From the NCBI RefSeq assembly GCF_049310905.1, contig NZ_JBMEMN010000015.1, forward strand, positions 1-64,000: DNA of 64,000 bases, given 5' to 3'. The DNA is from Gudongella sp049310905. Lineage in GTDB: Bacteria > Bacillota > Clostridia > Tissierellales > Tissierellaceae. A program made the position numbers and the translations under genes. This document shows, piece after piece, positions 51,823-60,587 of this stretch. The notes under the pieces were generated by a model that had not been told where the DNA came from, made no database searches, and saw only the letters and a program-made list of their open reading frames with translations. The stretch's first letter is position 1, and the number at the start of each line of letters is the position of its first letter.

Positions 51823-52845
51823 ATGGATTATAATGAAATCAGAGAAAAGGCAAAAGAGATTCTCTCACCGCTGTGTTTGGTGTGCAAGGAATGCAACGGA
51901 GTGGCCTGCAGAGGTTGGGTCCCTGGTGTTGGAGCCAAGGGTACCGGCAACAGCTTTATAAGGAACTACGATTATTTGCAACGTGTAAAAGTAGTAATGG
52001 ATTTGATATACAAGGGAGAAGGACAGGATACATCCATCAGTTTATTCGGAAAAGTGTTTTCAGCACCAATTTTTGTAGCCCCCATAGGTGGAATGGACAT
52101 AAACTACGGTGGTAGAATAGCTGAAGGCGAGTATAACAGAAGAACGCTTGTAGGCGCAAAAAACGCTGGTATAGCAGCATTTACAGGTGATGGCGCCAAT
52201 GATACATATTTCAATGAACCACTGGTACCCCTGAAGGAAGTCCATGGATGGGGAATACCAACACTTAAACCATGGGCCGTTGACAAAGTACTGGAAAAGA
52301 TAAAACTTGTTGAAGAACTGGATGTTTTAGCCTTGGCAATGGACATTGATTCAGCAGGTCTGGTGCATCTGGCGAAATCAGGCAAACCTGTTTTTACAAA
52401 GTCAGTTCAAGATCTCAAGGAAATCGTTGATGGTACAAGGCTACCATTTATCATAAAGGGCGTAATGTCGGCCGAAGGAGCAAAAAAAGCAGCAGACTCC
52501 GGCGCATATGGAATTGTGGTTTCAAACCATGGGGGAAGGGTTCTTGACAATACTCCTGCCACAACAGAGCTACTGCCTGAAATTAAGGAAGCCGTAGGTG
52601 ACAGGATCAAGATATTTGTTGATGGTGGGATCCGTACAGGAGCGGATGTATTCAAAGCCATTGCCCTTGGTGCAGACGCCGTCCTTATAGGAAGAACATT
52701 TACAATTATGGCAATCGGAGGTGGAGCAGAGGGTGTTCAGCTCCATGCTGAAAAACTTATTGCTGAGCTTAAGGATACCATGCTTATGACTGGATGCAGC
52801 AGCATTTCAGATATTAGCAAAGAAAGAATCGTTTTGCCAAAATAA
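51823..52845 (+). CDS. FMN-dependent alpha-hydroxy-acid dehydrogenase with N-terminal Cys motif
   Basis: A 340-residue TIM-barrel flavoenzyme of the lactate oxidase/IDI-2-like group. FMN contacts are in IFVAPIGGM (about residue 77) and FVDGGIRTGADVFKAIALGADAVLIGR (from about 266). The active-site His-Arg pair is in SNHGGRVLDNTPATTE (about 225). Residues 18-29 carry CxxCxxCxxxxC, absent from the classical oxidases, which could hold an Fe-S cluster. It probably oxidises a 2-hydroxy acid; the electron acceptor may not be O2. ATG at 51823 fits the AGGAGG site. Confidence 0.85.
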   Translation: MDYNEIREKAKEILSPLCLVCKECNGVACRGWVPGVGAKGTGNSFIRNYDYLQRVKVVMDLIYKGEGQDTSISLFGKVFSAPIFVAPIGGMDINYGGRIAEGEYNRRTLVGAKNAGIAAFTGDGANDTYFNEPLVPLKEVHGWGIPTLKPWAVDKVLEKIKLVEELDVLALAMDIDSAGLVHLAKSGKPVFTKSVQDLKEIVDGTRLPFIIKGVMSAEGAKKAADSGAYGIVVSNHGGRVLDNTPATTELLPEIKEAVGDRIKIFVDGGIRTGADVFKAIALGADAVLIGRTFTIMAIGGGAEGVQLHAEKLIAELKDTMLMTGCSSISDISKERIVLPK

Positions 52846-52849
52846 TGAA

Positions 52850-52873
52850 AAGGGAGCAGCCAGGCTGTTCCCT
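52850..52873 (+). terminator. hairpin after the dehydrogenase gene
   Basis: AGGGAGCAGC pairs with GCTGTTCCCT around CAG (one G/T wobble). No T-run follows, so it may be an mRNA-stabilising or attenuating hairpin rather than a full terminator. Confidence 0.5.
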
Positions 52874-52896
52874 GAATACATAGATGGAGTGGACAT

Positions 52897-53823
52897 ATGG
52901 ATATTTTCTTATATACATTTTTCAATATAATATTTCCAATATTTATAACTATTTTTGCAGGCTATGCATTTAGGTCAAGATTTCCAATAGATGTGCGAAG
53001 TCTTGTCAAGATTCAGCTTTATCTTCTGCTACCCGCGCTATTATTCGTAAAGGTTTATGAAAGCGAGTTAAGCGGGGAAATCCTGACTTCAGTGACCTTG
53101 TCAATTGCCTTTGTCATGACTGTAATCTACGTGCTATCATTTGTTATTGCCAGGCTAAGAGGCTACTCATCTGAGGATACAAGTGTATTTATCAACTCAA
53201 ATACCTTCTATAACGCTGCCAACTTAAGTCTTCCATTGATGAATCTGCTCTATACAAACCCAATTGCAGTTTCAATCCAGGCTATTATTATTATAGTACA
53301 TAACATTGCTTTTTTTACAATAGGAATGTTCACAGTTGGAAACAGCAGTGGAAATTTGAGAAGAGCAATAAGCAGTATATTCAAGATGCCCTTTATTTAT
53401 GTAATGATTACAGGTATAATATTTAAGAGGCTCAATATGACAATCTGGGATCCCATTTGGCAGTCAATAAGCCTCTTGACAACAACTTATACTGGAGTGG
53501 CTTTGCTAACACTTGGTGCCCAGCTAAGAGAAACCAATTTCAGTTTTGGAAATATGAGGATTTACCTTTCAAATATCATTAGACTTCTGCTAGCTCCTTC
53601 AATTGCCTTTGCAGTAGTTACAGTAATGGGAATTGAAGGAATTGTAGCTCAGGTAATTGTAATAGCAATGGGGGCACCAACTGCAGTAAATGTTGCACTT
53701 ATGGCAATTGAGTTTGACAACAGACCGGAGTTTGCATCCCAGGCTGTATTGACTTCAACAGTATTAAGTGCAGTTACCTTAACTTTGATAATAATATTTG
53801 TACAAGTAGCCATGCCTATTTAG
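52897..53823 (+). CDS. AEC family transporter
   Basis: A 308-residue membrane protein with about 10 segments, of the auxin efflux carrier (AEC) family. It opens FFNIIFPIFITIFAGYAFRSRFPIDVRSL and has the NTFYNAANLSLPL motif (about residue 104). Bacterial members transport malate, malonate and related carboxylates. The position between a hydroxy-acid dehydrogenase and a radical SAM gene suggests export or uptake of a carboxylate, but the substrate is unknown. Confidence 0.85.
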   Translation: MDIFLYTFFNIIFPIFITIFAGYAFRSRFPIDVRSLVKIQLYLLLPALLFVKVYESELSGEILTSVTLSIAFVMTVIYVLSFVIARLRGYSSEDTSVFINSNTFYNAANLSLPLMNLLYTNPIAVSIQAIIIIVHNIAFFTIGMFTVGNSSGNLRRAISSIFKMPFIYVMITGIIFKRLNMTIWDPIWQSISLLTTTYTGVALLTLGAQLRETNFSFGNMRIYLSNIIRLLLAPSIAFAVVTVMGIEGIVAQVIVIAMGAPTAVNVALMAIEFDNRPEFASQAVLTSTVLSAVTLTLIIIFVQVAMPI

Positions 53824-53836
53824 AAAGGTGATAAAA

Positions 53837-55111
53837 ATGAAGAATCATCTGTTTATTGAAAAGAATAAGGACGGATCCCTTAAGATACCCAAGGATGCCT
53901 TAGAAAATGAGCATCAGGGGCGACACGGGGAATATATCTTTTACGAGGAAAATGGAAAGCTGATATTGGCTCCGTCAATACACTCAGTTCAGAGATTATA
54001 CATAGAACCAACAGATGCATGCAATCTTAACTGCGTCACATGCATAAGAAAGACATGGACTGAGACGCTGGGATTTATGGAGAGGGAAGAATTTGACAAG
54101 CTTGTCGAAGACATAAAGGAAATCAAGACCATTGATTCAGTTATGTTTGGTGGTTTTGGTGAGCCGACACATCATCCCGATATCTACCATATGATCAAAA
54201 GCATCAGCGATTTGGGAATAAAGACTGAAATCACAACTAATGGAACCAATCTCACCGAGGAGAACATAAAAAAACTTATGGACTCGGGACTGAAAAATGT
54301 CTGGGTATCTGTTGATAGCATGGATATGAACAAGTTCAATGAAATCCGTGAAGGTGCTGATTTTGCTCATGTCTATGATAACCTGATGACCTTGAAAAGG
54401 CTTAACAGAGGCAAAAATAAAAAGCTTACACTGGGTATAGCCTTTGTAGTTACAAAGGACAATGCAGAGGACCTTTCAAGCTTGAAAAGCTTTGCATCCA
54501 AGGTTTGGGCTGAGAAGATCTCGGTCAGCAACGTAATACCATACGATCAGGAAATGGAAGAGAAGATGCTCTGTAAAAAGACTCTTTTCAAACCACTGGC
54601 ATACAGAAGCCAGGATGTTATTAGAAAAGGAACCAAGGAAGTAATGATTCCTGAGATAAGCCTTCCTAGAATCGACTACAATAAGTACACAAAGGAAGGA
54701 CTATACGATATATATTCCTCAATGATGAAGACAAAACTGCTTGGAGAGGCTTTCAACGAATACAACGACTACTGCAGATTTGTAAACGAAGGTATTGTAT
54801 TTGTAAGGTGGGATGGAGAAGTATCGCCATGTATGGGACTACTTCACTCCTACACAACCTTTTTGAATGGAAATAAAAGGTTAATGAAAGAGCACACCTT
54901 TGGCAATATCAAGGATAAATCACTAATAGAAATATGGGAACAGGAGGATTTCAGGGATTTCAGACAAACGGTCTATGACTTTGATTTCTCACCGTGTGTT
55001 CTTTGCGGAGGTTGCGAAGATGTAGACAGCAATGATAAGGATTGTCTGTCAAATACATTTCCTGCATGTGGAGGATGTCTCTGGGCACAGGGAGTAATAC
55101 AGTGTCCATAG
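53837..55111 (+). CDS. radical SAM/SPASM protein resembling tungsten-oxidoreductase maturases
   Basis: A 424-residue enzyme. An N-terminal part (residues 1-50, DGSLKIPKDALEN) resembles an AbrB-like beta fold. The radical SAM core has CNLNCVTC (Cx3Cx2C, about residue 62) followed by IRKTW and GGFGEP. A Cys-rich C-terminal SPASM region (from about 335) holds at least nine Cys for auxiliary Fe-S clusters. The CxxxCxxCIRxxW pattern is, from memory, that of the family named tungsten cofactor oxidoreductase radical SAM maturase. An AOR enzyme is encoded at 24.5 kb. The start was moved to ATG 53837 for spacing to GAAAGGTG. Confidence 0.72.
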   Translation: MKNHLFIEKNKDGSLKIPKDALENEHQGRHGEYIFYEENGKLILAPSIHSVQRLYIEPTDACNLNCVTCIRKTWTETLGFMEREEFDKLVEDIKEIKTIDSVMFGGFGEPTHHPDIYHMIKSISDLGIKTEITTNGTNLTEENIKKLMDSGLKNVWVSVDSMDMNKFNEIREGADFAHVYDNLMTLKRLNRGKNKKLTLGIAFVVTKDNAEDLSSLKSFASKVWAEKISVSNVIPYDQEMEEKMLCKKTLFKPLAYRSQDVIRKGTKEVMIPEISLPRIDYNKYTKEGLYDIYSSMMKTKLLGEAFNEYNDYCRFVNEGIVFVRWDGEVSPCMGLLHSYTTFLNGNKRLMKEHTFGNIKDKSLIEIWEQEDFRDFRQTVYDFDFSPCVLCGGCEDVDSNDKDCLSNTFPACGGCLWAQGVIQCP

Positions 55112-55144
55112 GGAACTACTAAAAAATATCAAGGAGGAATACAG

Positions 55145-55330
55145 ATGCCAATACTACAAGTTGAAATGCTTAAAGGAAGAACTGTTGAGCAAAAGAGAGC
55201 GATGGTAGAAAAGGTGACAGATGCACTTGTAGAAACAGTCGATTGCAAAAGGGATGCCGTAAGAATTATAATCAGAGAAATGGAAGACGAGAACTTTGCA
55301 ATTGCTGGAGTATTAAAATCAGACATGTAA
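55145..55330 (+). CDS. 4-oxalocrotonate tautomerase family protein
   Basis: A 61-residue protein that begins MPILQVEMLKGRT. After Met removal Pro1 would be the catalytic base. The C-terminal half contains the conserved RIIIREMEDENFAIAG. The family catalyses keto-enol tautomerisation of 2-oxo acids as small hexamers. It follows the radical SAM gene by 33 nt with an AGGAGG site. Confidence 0.88.
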   Translation: MPILQVEMLKGRTVEQKRAMVEKVTDALVETVDCKRDAVRIIIREMEDENFAIAGVLKSDM

Positions 55331-55463
55331 TGATGAAGGCTACTGTTGAATAATAACAGTAGTCTTTTCGTTTAATGAGTTTATAGACTAAAATTTTCGA
55401 TTGATTTAATCTCTATAGTGAAATAGAATTAAGAATGTATCAAAGGACGAGAAGGTGCTGAAA

Positions 55464-57470
55464 ATGAGCAAGAATTACAGTGATCTTGAATCAATTTCAC
55501 ATTTGACCCATGAGGAGATTGAAAGGCTGGAAAAGGAAGTCCACCACATAGTAGAAGATGTGGACAGAAGGAGCAGAATACGAACCTACAAAGGACCATG
55601 GGCAAGGATCATAACGGTCTTGTCAGTACTTTGGGTGATTTTCCAGCTCTACTTCACAACAATCGGAACCATGGAGGCAATATCATTCAGGGCAATACAC
55701 GCATCAGTGTTGCTCTTGTTTGCATTTCTTCTTTATCCTGCATGGAAAAATGAAAACAGGGATAGGACCAGTCCAACACTACTTGATTATATTCTGATCG
55801 GACTCAATATATTGGTGTTCGGGTACTTTGTAGTAAACTATAATAGAATAGCCATGACCGGTGGTTTTGTAACAGACTTTGAAAACCTCGTTGGATTCCT
55901 TGCAATAGTATTGGTTTTTCTCGCTGCAAGACGAGCATCCGGTGGACTTGTATGGTTTTCTCTGATATTTCTTCTGTACAATTTTGTTGGAAGGATGATT
56001 CCGGGACAATTGGGGCATGGCGGATTTTCAGTTTCAAGAATCATTGGCCATATGTTTTGGGGTAGCCAGGGCATATTTGGAAGTGGTATCGGTGTGGCAG
56101 CAACATATATCTTCATATTTATACTTTTCGGGGCATTTTTAAACCTAAGTGGATTCAGCAGACTGGTAAACAATATTTCCCTGTCACTTGTAGGGAGAAC
56201 AGCCGGAGGACCAGCCAAGGTTTCCGTGGTTGTATCAGGTTTTCTGGGAATGATAAATGGATCTGCTGTAGCAAATGTTGCGACAACAGGGATTATTACC
56301 ATCCCCATGATGAAGGAAAGCGGATACAAGAAGGAATTTGCAGCTGGAGTTGAGGCAGCCGCTTCTACAGGAGGACAATTTCTTCCCCCGGTTATGGGAG
56401 CTGTAGCCTTTCTAATGGCAGAGTACATAGGTGTATCATATGCAGTAGTAGCCTTGGCGGCTTCAGTGCCTGCTGTTTTGTATTACTTTGGTCTCCTTAT
56501 GGCTGTTCACTTTGAAGCAAAACGACTTGGTCTTAAGGGACTGGACAGAGAGAATATTCCAGATGCACTCAAAGTACTTAAAACAGAAGGACATCTTGTT
56601 GCGCCACTGATTTCCCTTCTGGGACTTATGGTAATAGGCTATACTCCGCTTTATGCCTGTGTAATTTCAATATTTGTTGTAATAGCATCAAGCTGGTTGA
56701 GAAGGCACACCAGAATGGGAATAAAGACAATAGTAGAGGCGTGTGAAGATGGAGTAAAGGGAGTTATCAGTGTAGGTGTTAGCTGTGTTATAATAGGTAT
56801 TATCGTGGGAACAGTATCACTGACGGGACTGGGTCTAAAGTTTGGATACCTTATGCTTAAAGTAGTTGGACCTGGGGAGCTTCTAAAGGCTGGAGTAATG
56901 GTGGCTCTTATGAGTATAATTCTTGGTATGGGAGTACCGGGAATAGCCGCCTATGTAATAGTAACGGCAGTGGCGGTACCGGTGATGGTAGAGGTTGGAG
57001 CAATTCCAATAGCGGCCCATCTTTTCTGCCTTATATATGCATCACTTTCAAATATAACACCACCTGTTGCAATGTCAGTCTATGTTGCATCGGGAATAGC
57101 CGATTCGGACTTTAGAAAAACTGCGACACAGGCGGTTTTGGTTGGCTTGTCAGGATTTTTGCTTCCATTCTTTTTCCTGATTAACCCGATACTACTTCTG
57201 GGAGCAGCTCCCGAGGGCACTGGAATAGGTGCTACGACCATTGCCATAGCAGGTGCAGTAATTGGAATTTACTTCCTGGCATCGGGAACGCAAGGATGGT
57301 ATATTAGAAAGAGTGGAATGGTCGAAAGAATATTATCAATACTTATAGGGCTTCTTTTAATACATCCTGCTGGAGGAACAGATGCAGTGGGAGTTGGAAT
57401 TGGGATAGTTCTTACCATATATCAGCTACAGAAAAACAAAGGCGACAAGGCAAAAAATATTAATGCCTAG
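55464..57470 (+). CDS. TRAP transporter fused permease (DctQM type, TAXI partner)
   Basis: A 668-residue permease in which the small DctQ part (about 45-165, four segments) is fused to the large DctM part (about 175-600, about 12 segments). The DctM signature region GFLGMINGSAVANVATTGIITIPMM (about 265) is clear. Such fused permeases pair with TAXI-type solute receptors. They take up organic acids with Na+. The frame overlaps the receptor gene's upstream region; ATG at 55464 is best placed behind GAAGG. Confidence 0.9.
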   Translation: MSKNYSDLESISHLTHEEIERLEKEVHHIVEDVDRRSRIRTYKGPWARIITVLSVLWVIFQLYFTTIGTMEAISFRAIHASVLLLFAFLLYPAWKNENRDRTSPTLLDYILIGLNILVFGYFVVNYNRIAMTGGFVTDFENLVGFLAIVLVFLAARRASGGLVWFSLIFLLYNFVGRMIPGQLGHGGFSVSRIIGHMFWGSQGIFGSGIGVAATYIFIFILFGAFLNLSGFSRLVNNISLSLVGRTAGGPAKVSVVVSGFLGMINGSAVANVATTGIITIPMMKESGYKKEFAAGVEAAASTGGQFLPPVMGAVAFLMAEYIGVSYAVVALAASVPAVLYYFGLLMAVHFEAKRLGLKGLDRENIPDALKVLKTEGHLVAPLISLLGLMVIGYTPLYACVISIFVVIASSWLRRHTRMGIKTIVEACEDGVKGVISVGVSCVIIGIIVGTVSLTGLGLKFGYLMLKVVGPGELLKAGVMVALMSIILGMGVPGIAAYVIVTAVAVPVMVEVGAIPIAAHLFCLIYASLSNITPPVAMSVYVASGIADSDFRKTATQAVLVGLSGFLLPFFFLINPILLLGAAPEGTGIGATTIAIAGAVIGIYFLASGTQGWYIRKSGMVERILSILIGLLLIHPAGGTDAVGVGIGIVLTIYQLQKNKGDKAKNINA

Positions 57471-57501
57471 AATATATACAAGTTTTAGAGAGGAGACCAT
57501 A

Positions 57502-58470
57502 ATGAAAAAAATATTATCAATAGCATTGATGATTGCACTTACCGTAGCTATCATTTCTGGGTGCAGCAACGAGCAAGGTGAAACCACATATCTAAAATTT
57601 CCTACAGCATCCACCACAGGAGCAATCTATCCAATTGGAGCTGCTATCTCAAATCTTTGGAATGAGAATATTGAAGGGCTCAATGTTTCAGTTGAGGCTT
57701 CAAACGGGGGAGTGCAGAATCTCGGATTGGTTGCGCAGGGAGAGGCACAGATTGGTGTTGCCGTAACAAATATTATGACTGAACAGAAAAATGGAACCGG
57801 AGTATTTGAAGGGAATCAATATGACGGAATCAGAGTCCTGACAGCACTTTATTCAAACTATAATCAGGTAGTGGTATCAGAGGATTCAGGAATCGAAACC
57901 CTTGGCGATATCAAGGGCAAGGTATTTGCACCTGGAGCACCGGGGAGTACGCCGGAAGTTGAATCAAACATTCATCTTACTGCAGCGGGAGTAAATTATC
58001 CGGATGATTTTAATCCTCAGTTTGTTGGATTTACAGAGTCGATTGACCTGATCAGAAACAGACAGCTTGACGGAGCATGGATTCAGGCTGGAATTCCCAC
58101 ATCAGCGGTTTCTGAAATCATATCAACAGCAGGAGGGAAGCTGATATCAATTGATGAGGATGTCATAGAGCAGCTGACAGATGAATATCCCTGGTACAAC
58201 AGAGCTATAATCCCTGCAGGGACATATGAGGGACAGGAAGAGGATGTTGTAACAACAAGTATAGTAATAACAATTTTTGTAGATGAAAGCCTACCTGAGG
58301 AAACTGCCTATCAGATGACCAAGGTCTTCTGGGAGAATGTTGAGTCCCTGGCAAGCACGCACAATGCAATCAAGGGTCTTCAGCTCGAAGATGGAGTGGA
58401 GAATCTCGCAGGTCTGCCTTTACACGATGGTTCAGCTAGATACTACAGGGAAATGGGAGTATTGGATTAA
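57502..58470 (+). CDS. TAXI family TRAP transporter solute receptor, lipoprotein
   Basis: A 322-residue periplasmic-type receptor anchored as a lipoprotein (lipobox near residues 17-20, ISGC). The TAXI signature FPTASTTGAIYPIGAAISNLW (about residue 32) and GVAVTNIM near 85 are characteristic. It captures the substrate for the fused permease encoded upstream. The ATG at 57502 has an AGAGGAG site and gives a signal peptide. A strong terminator follows. Confidence 0.92.
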   Translation: MKKILSIALMIALTVAIISGCSNEQGETTYLKFPTASTTGAIYPIGAAISNLWNENIEGLNVSVEASNGGVQNLGLVAQGEAQIGVAVTNIMTEQKNGTGVFEGNQYDGIRVLTALYSNYNQVVVSEDSGIETLGDIKGKVFAPGAPGSTPEVESNIHLTAAGVNYPDDFNPQFVGFTESIDLIRNRQLDGAWIQAGIPTSAVSEIISTAGGKLISIDEDVIEQLTDEYPWYNRAIIPAGTYEGQEEDVVTTSIVITIFVDESLPEETAYQMTKVFWENVESLASTHNAIKGLQLEDGVENLAGLPLHDGSARYYREMGVLD

Positions 58471-58475
58471 TAAAA

Positions 58476-58518
58476 ATCCCCTAAACAAGAAGGTTCTTGT
58501 TTAGGGGATGATTTTTTG
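58476..58518. terminator. bidirectional terminator between the TAXI receptor and kdgK
   Basis: A perfect 16-bp hairpin (ATCCCCTAAACAAGAA / TTCTTGTTTAGGGGAT) with an A-run before and a T-run after. Confidence 0.92.
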
Positions 58519-58519
58519 T

Positions 58520-59542
58520 TTATCTTTGAACCCTTCCGGATGCATCGCCTTTTAAGAGTTTTTCAACTTCCGCAATTGTGACCATATTGAAATCACCAGG
58601 AATTGTATGCTTCAAGGCAGAAGCTGCAACCCCAAATTCAAGGGCATCCTTATAATTATACCCTGACAATAATCCGTGGATTAATCCTGAAGCAAAAGAA
58701 TCTCCTCCACCAACGCGATCAACAATCCTAACATCATACTTTCTTGACTGATAGAATTCATTGCCATCATAAATGCAGCCAGACCAGCCGTTATCTGATG
58801 CAGAGTAGGATTCCCTTAAGGAGCTAACAACATACTTGAAGCTGAATCTTTCCATCATCTGCTTGAACATATTCTCATAGCCCGATAATTCAAGTTCACC
58901 CTTTGTAACATCTGTATTTCCAGGTCTAAAGCCAAGTACCAATTCAGCATCCTCCTCATTACCGATGCAGACATCCACATATTGCATCAGATTGGTCATT
59001 GTTTTCTGAGCCTGTTCAGGAGTCCATAATTTTTTTCTGTAGTTAAGATCAACTGATACTGTAACACCATGCTTCTTGGCTGCTTTTAACGCCTCATCTG
59101 TAAGATGCGCAGCCTTTTCTCCTAGAGCAGGAGTGATGCCGGAAAAATGGAACCAGTCAGCATCCTTGAAAATCTCATCAAAATCAAACTCTTCAGCATC
59201 AGCTTCTGATATTGAGGAATGGCTTCTGTCGTAAATTACTTTGGAAGGTCTCATCGATACGCCTGTTTCAAGAAAATATATTCCCAATCTGTCTCCACCC
59301 TTTTGGATGTACTCGGTCTTGACTCCGAATCTTCGAAGATGATTAAGTGCAGACTGTCCAATTTCCTGATTAGGTACCTTTGTTACAAAATATGAGTCAT
59401 ACCCGTAATTGGCAAGAGAAACAGCAACATTTGCCTCACCGCCACCATAAACCACATCGAAGCTTTCAGACTGAACAAAACGTTTGAATCCTGGTGCAGA
59501 GAGTCTTAGCATTATTTCACCCAATGTAACAACTTTTTTCAT
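58520..59542 (-). CDS. kdgK: 2-keto-3-deoxygluconate kinase (PfkB family)
   Basis: A 340-residue sugar kinase. It starts KKVVTLGEIMLRLSAPG and has the substrate loop GGGEANVAVSLANYG (about residue 38). The PfkB signature DRVGGGDSFASGLIHGLLSG (about 275) includes the catalytic Asp. It phosphorylates KDG to KDPG, the substrate of the aldolase encoded divergently. The ATG at 59542 has a GGGAGGTT site. Confidence 0.88.
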   Translation of the reverse strand: MKKVVTLGEIMLRLSAPGFKRFVQSESFDVVYGGGEANVAVSLANYGYDSYFVTKVPNQEIGQSALNHLRRFGVKTEYIQKGGDRLGIYFLETGVSMRPSKVIYDRSHSSISEADAEEFDFDEIFKDADWFHFSGITPALGEKAAHLTDEALKAAKKHGVTVSVDLNYRKKLWTPEQAQKTMTNLMQYVDVCIGNEEDAELVLGFRPGNTDVTKGELELSGYENMFKQMMERFSFKYVVSSLRESYSASDNGWSGCIYDGNEFYQSRKYDVRIVDRVGGGDSFASGLIHGLLSGYNYKDALEFGVAASALKHTIPGDFNMVTIAEVEKLLKGDASGRVQR

Positions 59543-59777
59543 CATACAACAACCTCCCAAGAAATTATTAGTCATCTAAATTCACTTCTATGATTTACCA
59601 TTAAAAGCTATTATGATATATTATAACAAGAATTCAATGAAAATATTTGGAGAATTTAAAAAAATATTTAAAATCGTTTCAACTTTGAGTCAAACATTCT
59701 CCGCTGAGTTATATTAAAACATAAAAGTAATAGCAATGGAAGTGAAAGCAAAACATATAAAAAATGGGAGGGATTCT
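59543..59777. promoter_or_regulatory. divergent kdgK/kdgA promoter region
   Basis: On the minus strand, an extended -10 (TGTTATAAT, 59620-59628) faces kdgK. On the plus strand, TTGAGT (59685-59690) and TATATT (59710-59715) are 19 bp apart before kdgA. The AT-rich region between, including AAATATTTAAAA near 59660, could bind a shared regulator. No regulator gene is adjacent. Confidence 0.5.
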
Positions 59778-60521
59778 ATGGATACTTTGGAAAGAATTGG
59801 ATTGATTGGACTGGTTCCAGTGGTAGCATTTGAAAATATCAACCAGGCTCTACCAGCAGCAAAGGCGATTTACGAATCTGGAATTGAAGTAATCGAAGTT
59901 ACTTTAAGAACTGAAGCCGGCCTTGAAGCAATTAAACTAATCCGAGAAAACATGCCGGAAATGCTGGTTGGGGCAGGAACGGTCTTAACGCTTCAAAATG
60001 CTAAGGATGCCATTGAAGCAGGCGCAAGCTTCATTGTGTCTCCCGGCTTTAGCGATGAGGTTGTTAGATACTGTCAAGAAAATGGTGTACCAATAACTCC
60101 AGGTTGTGTTACCCCTACTGAAATAGGAAATGCCATGGAAAAAGGTGTTACTACACTAAAGTTCTTCCCTGCAAGCGTCTTTGGAGGAGTAAAAGCAATG
60201 AGTGCGCTTATGGGACCATTTAAACACGCAGGGCTTAAGTTTATTCCAACAGGGGGAATAAGCGAATCGAATCTGCATGAGTACGCTGACAAATCATTTG
60301 TACATGCGGTAGGGGGAGGGTGGCTCTGCAGCTCAAAGGATATGAAAGCCGGAGACTTTGAAAGCATTACTAAAACCTGTAAGAAGGCGGTTGATATATT
60401 ACTGGGATTTGAATTGGATCACCCGGAAATAGTTGAAAAAGAGGAAAAACTATTGGATATCAAGACCCATAATACGGACAGAGCCATGTATTACCTTAAA
60501 AAAAGAGGCTATATTGAATAG
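59778..60521 (+). CDS. kdgA: KDPG aldolase (2-dehydro-3-deoxyphosphogluconate aldolase)
   Basis: A 247-residue class I aldolase of the Entner-Doudoroff type. The conserved Glu region (VIEVTLRTEAGLEAI, about residue 40) and LVGAGTVL are present. The Schiff-base Lys is in TTLKFFPASVFGG (about 131), with PTGGISESN after it. It splits KDPG to pyruvate and glyceraldehyde-3-phosphate. It has about 35 extra C-terminal residues beyond the usual 210. The ATG at 59778 follows GGGAGGG; an upstream in-frame start lacks a site. Confidence 0.92.
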   Translation: MDTLERIGLIGLVPVVAFENINQALPAAKAIYESGIEVIEVTLRTEAGLEAIKLIRENMPEMLVGAGTVLTLQNAKDAIEAGASFIVSPGFSDEVVRYCQENGVPITPGCVTPTEIGNAMEKGVTTLKFFPASVFGGVKAMSALMGPFKHAGLKFIPTGGISESNLHEYADKSFVHAVGGGWLCSSKDMKAGDFESITKTCKKAVDILLGFELDHPEIVEKEEKLLDIKTHNTDRAMYYLKKRGYIE

Positions 60522-60540
60522 CGGCACACTCAAAAATAAA

Positions 60541-60573
60541 AGAACTGTCCATTGTATAAGGACAGTTCTTTTC
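60541..60573. terminator. bidirectional terminator between kdgA and sdaAA
   Basis: AGAACTGTCC (60541-60550) pairs with GGACAGTTCT (60560-60569), with an A-run before and a T-run after. Confidence 0.9.
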
Positions 60574-60587
60574 TAGAGAATAAAGTC

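Noticed and set aside
55838..56428. Long antisense open frame (about 196 codons) opposite the TRAP permease
   Set aside because: Mirror of codon bias in the plus-strand gene; no ribosome site or recognisable domain. The same applies to 3154-3600 and 39523-40023.
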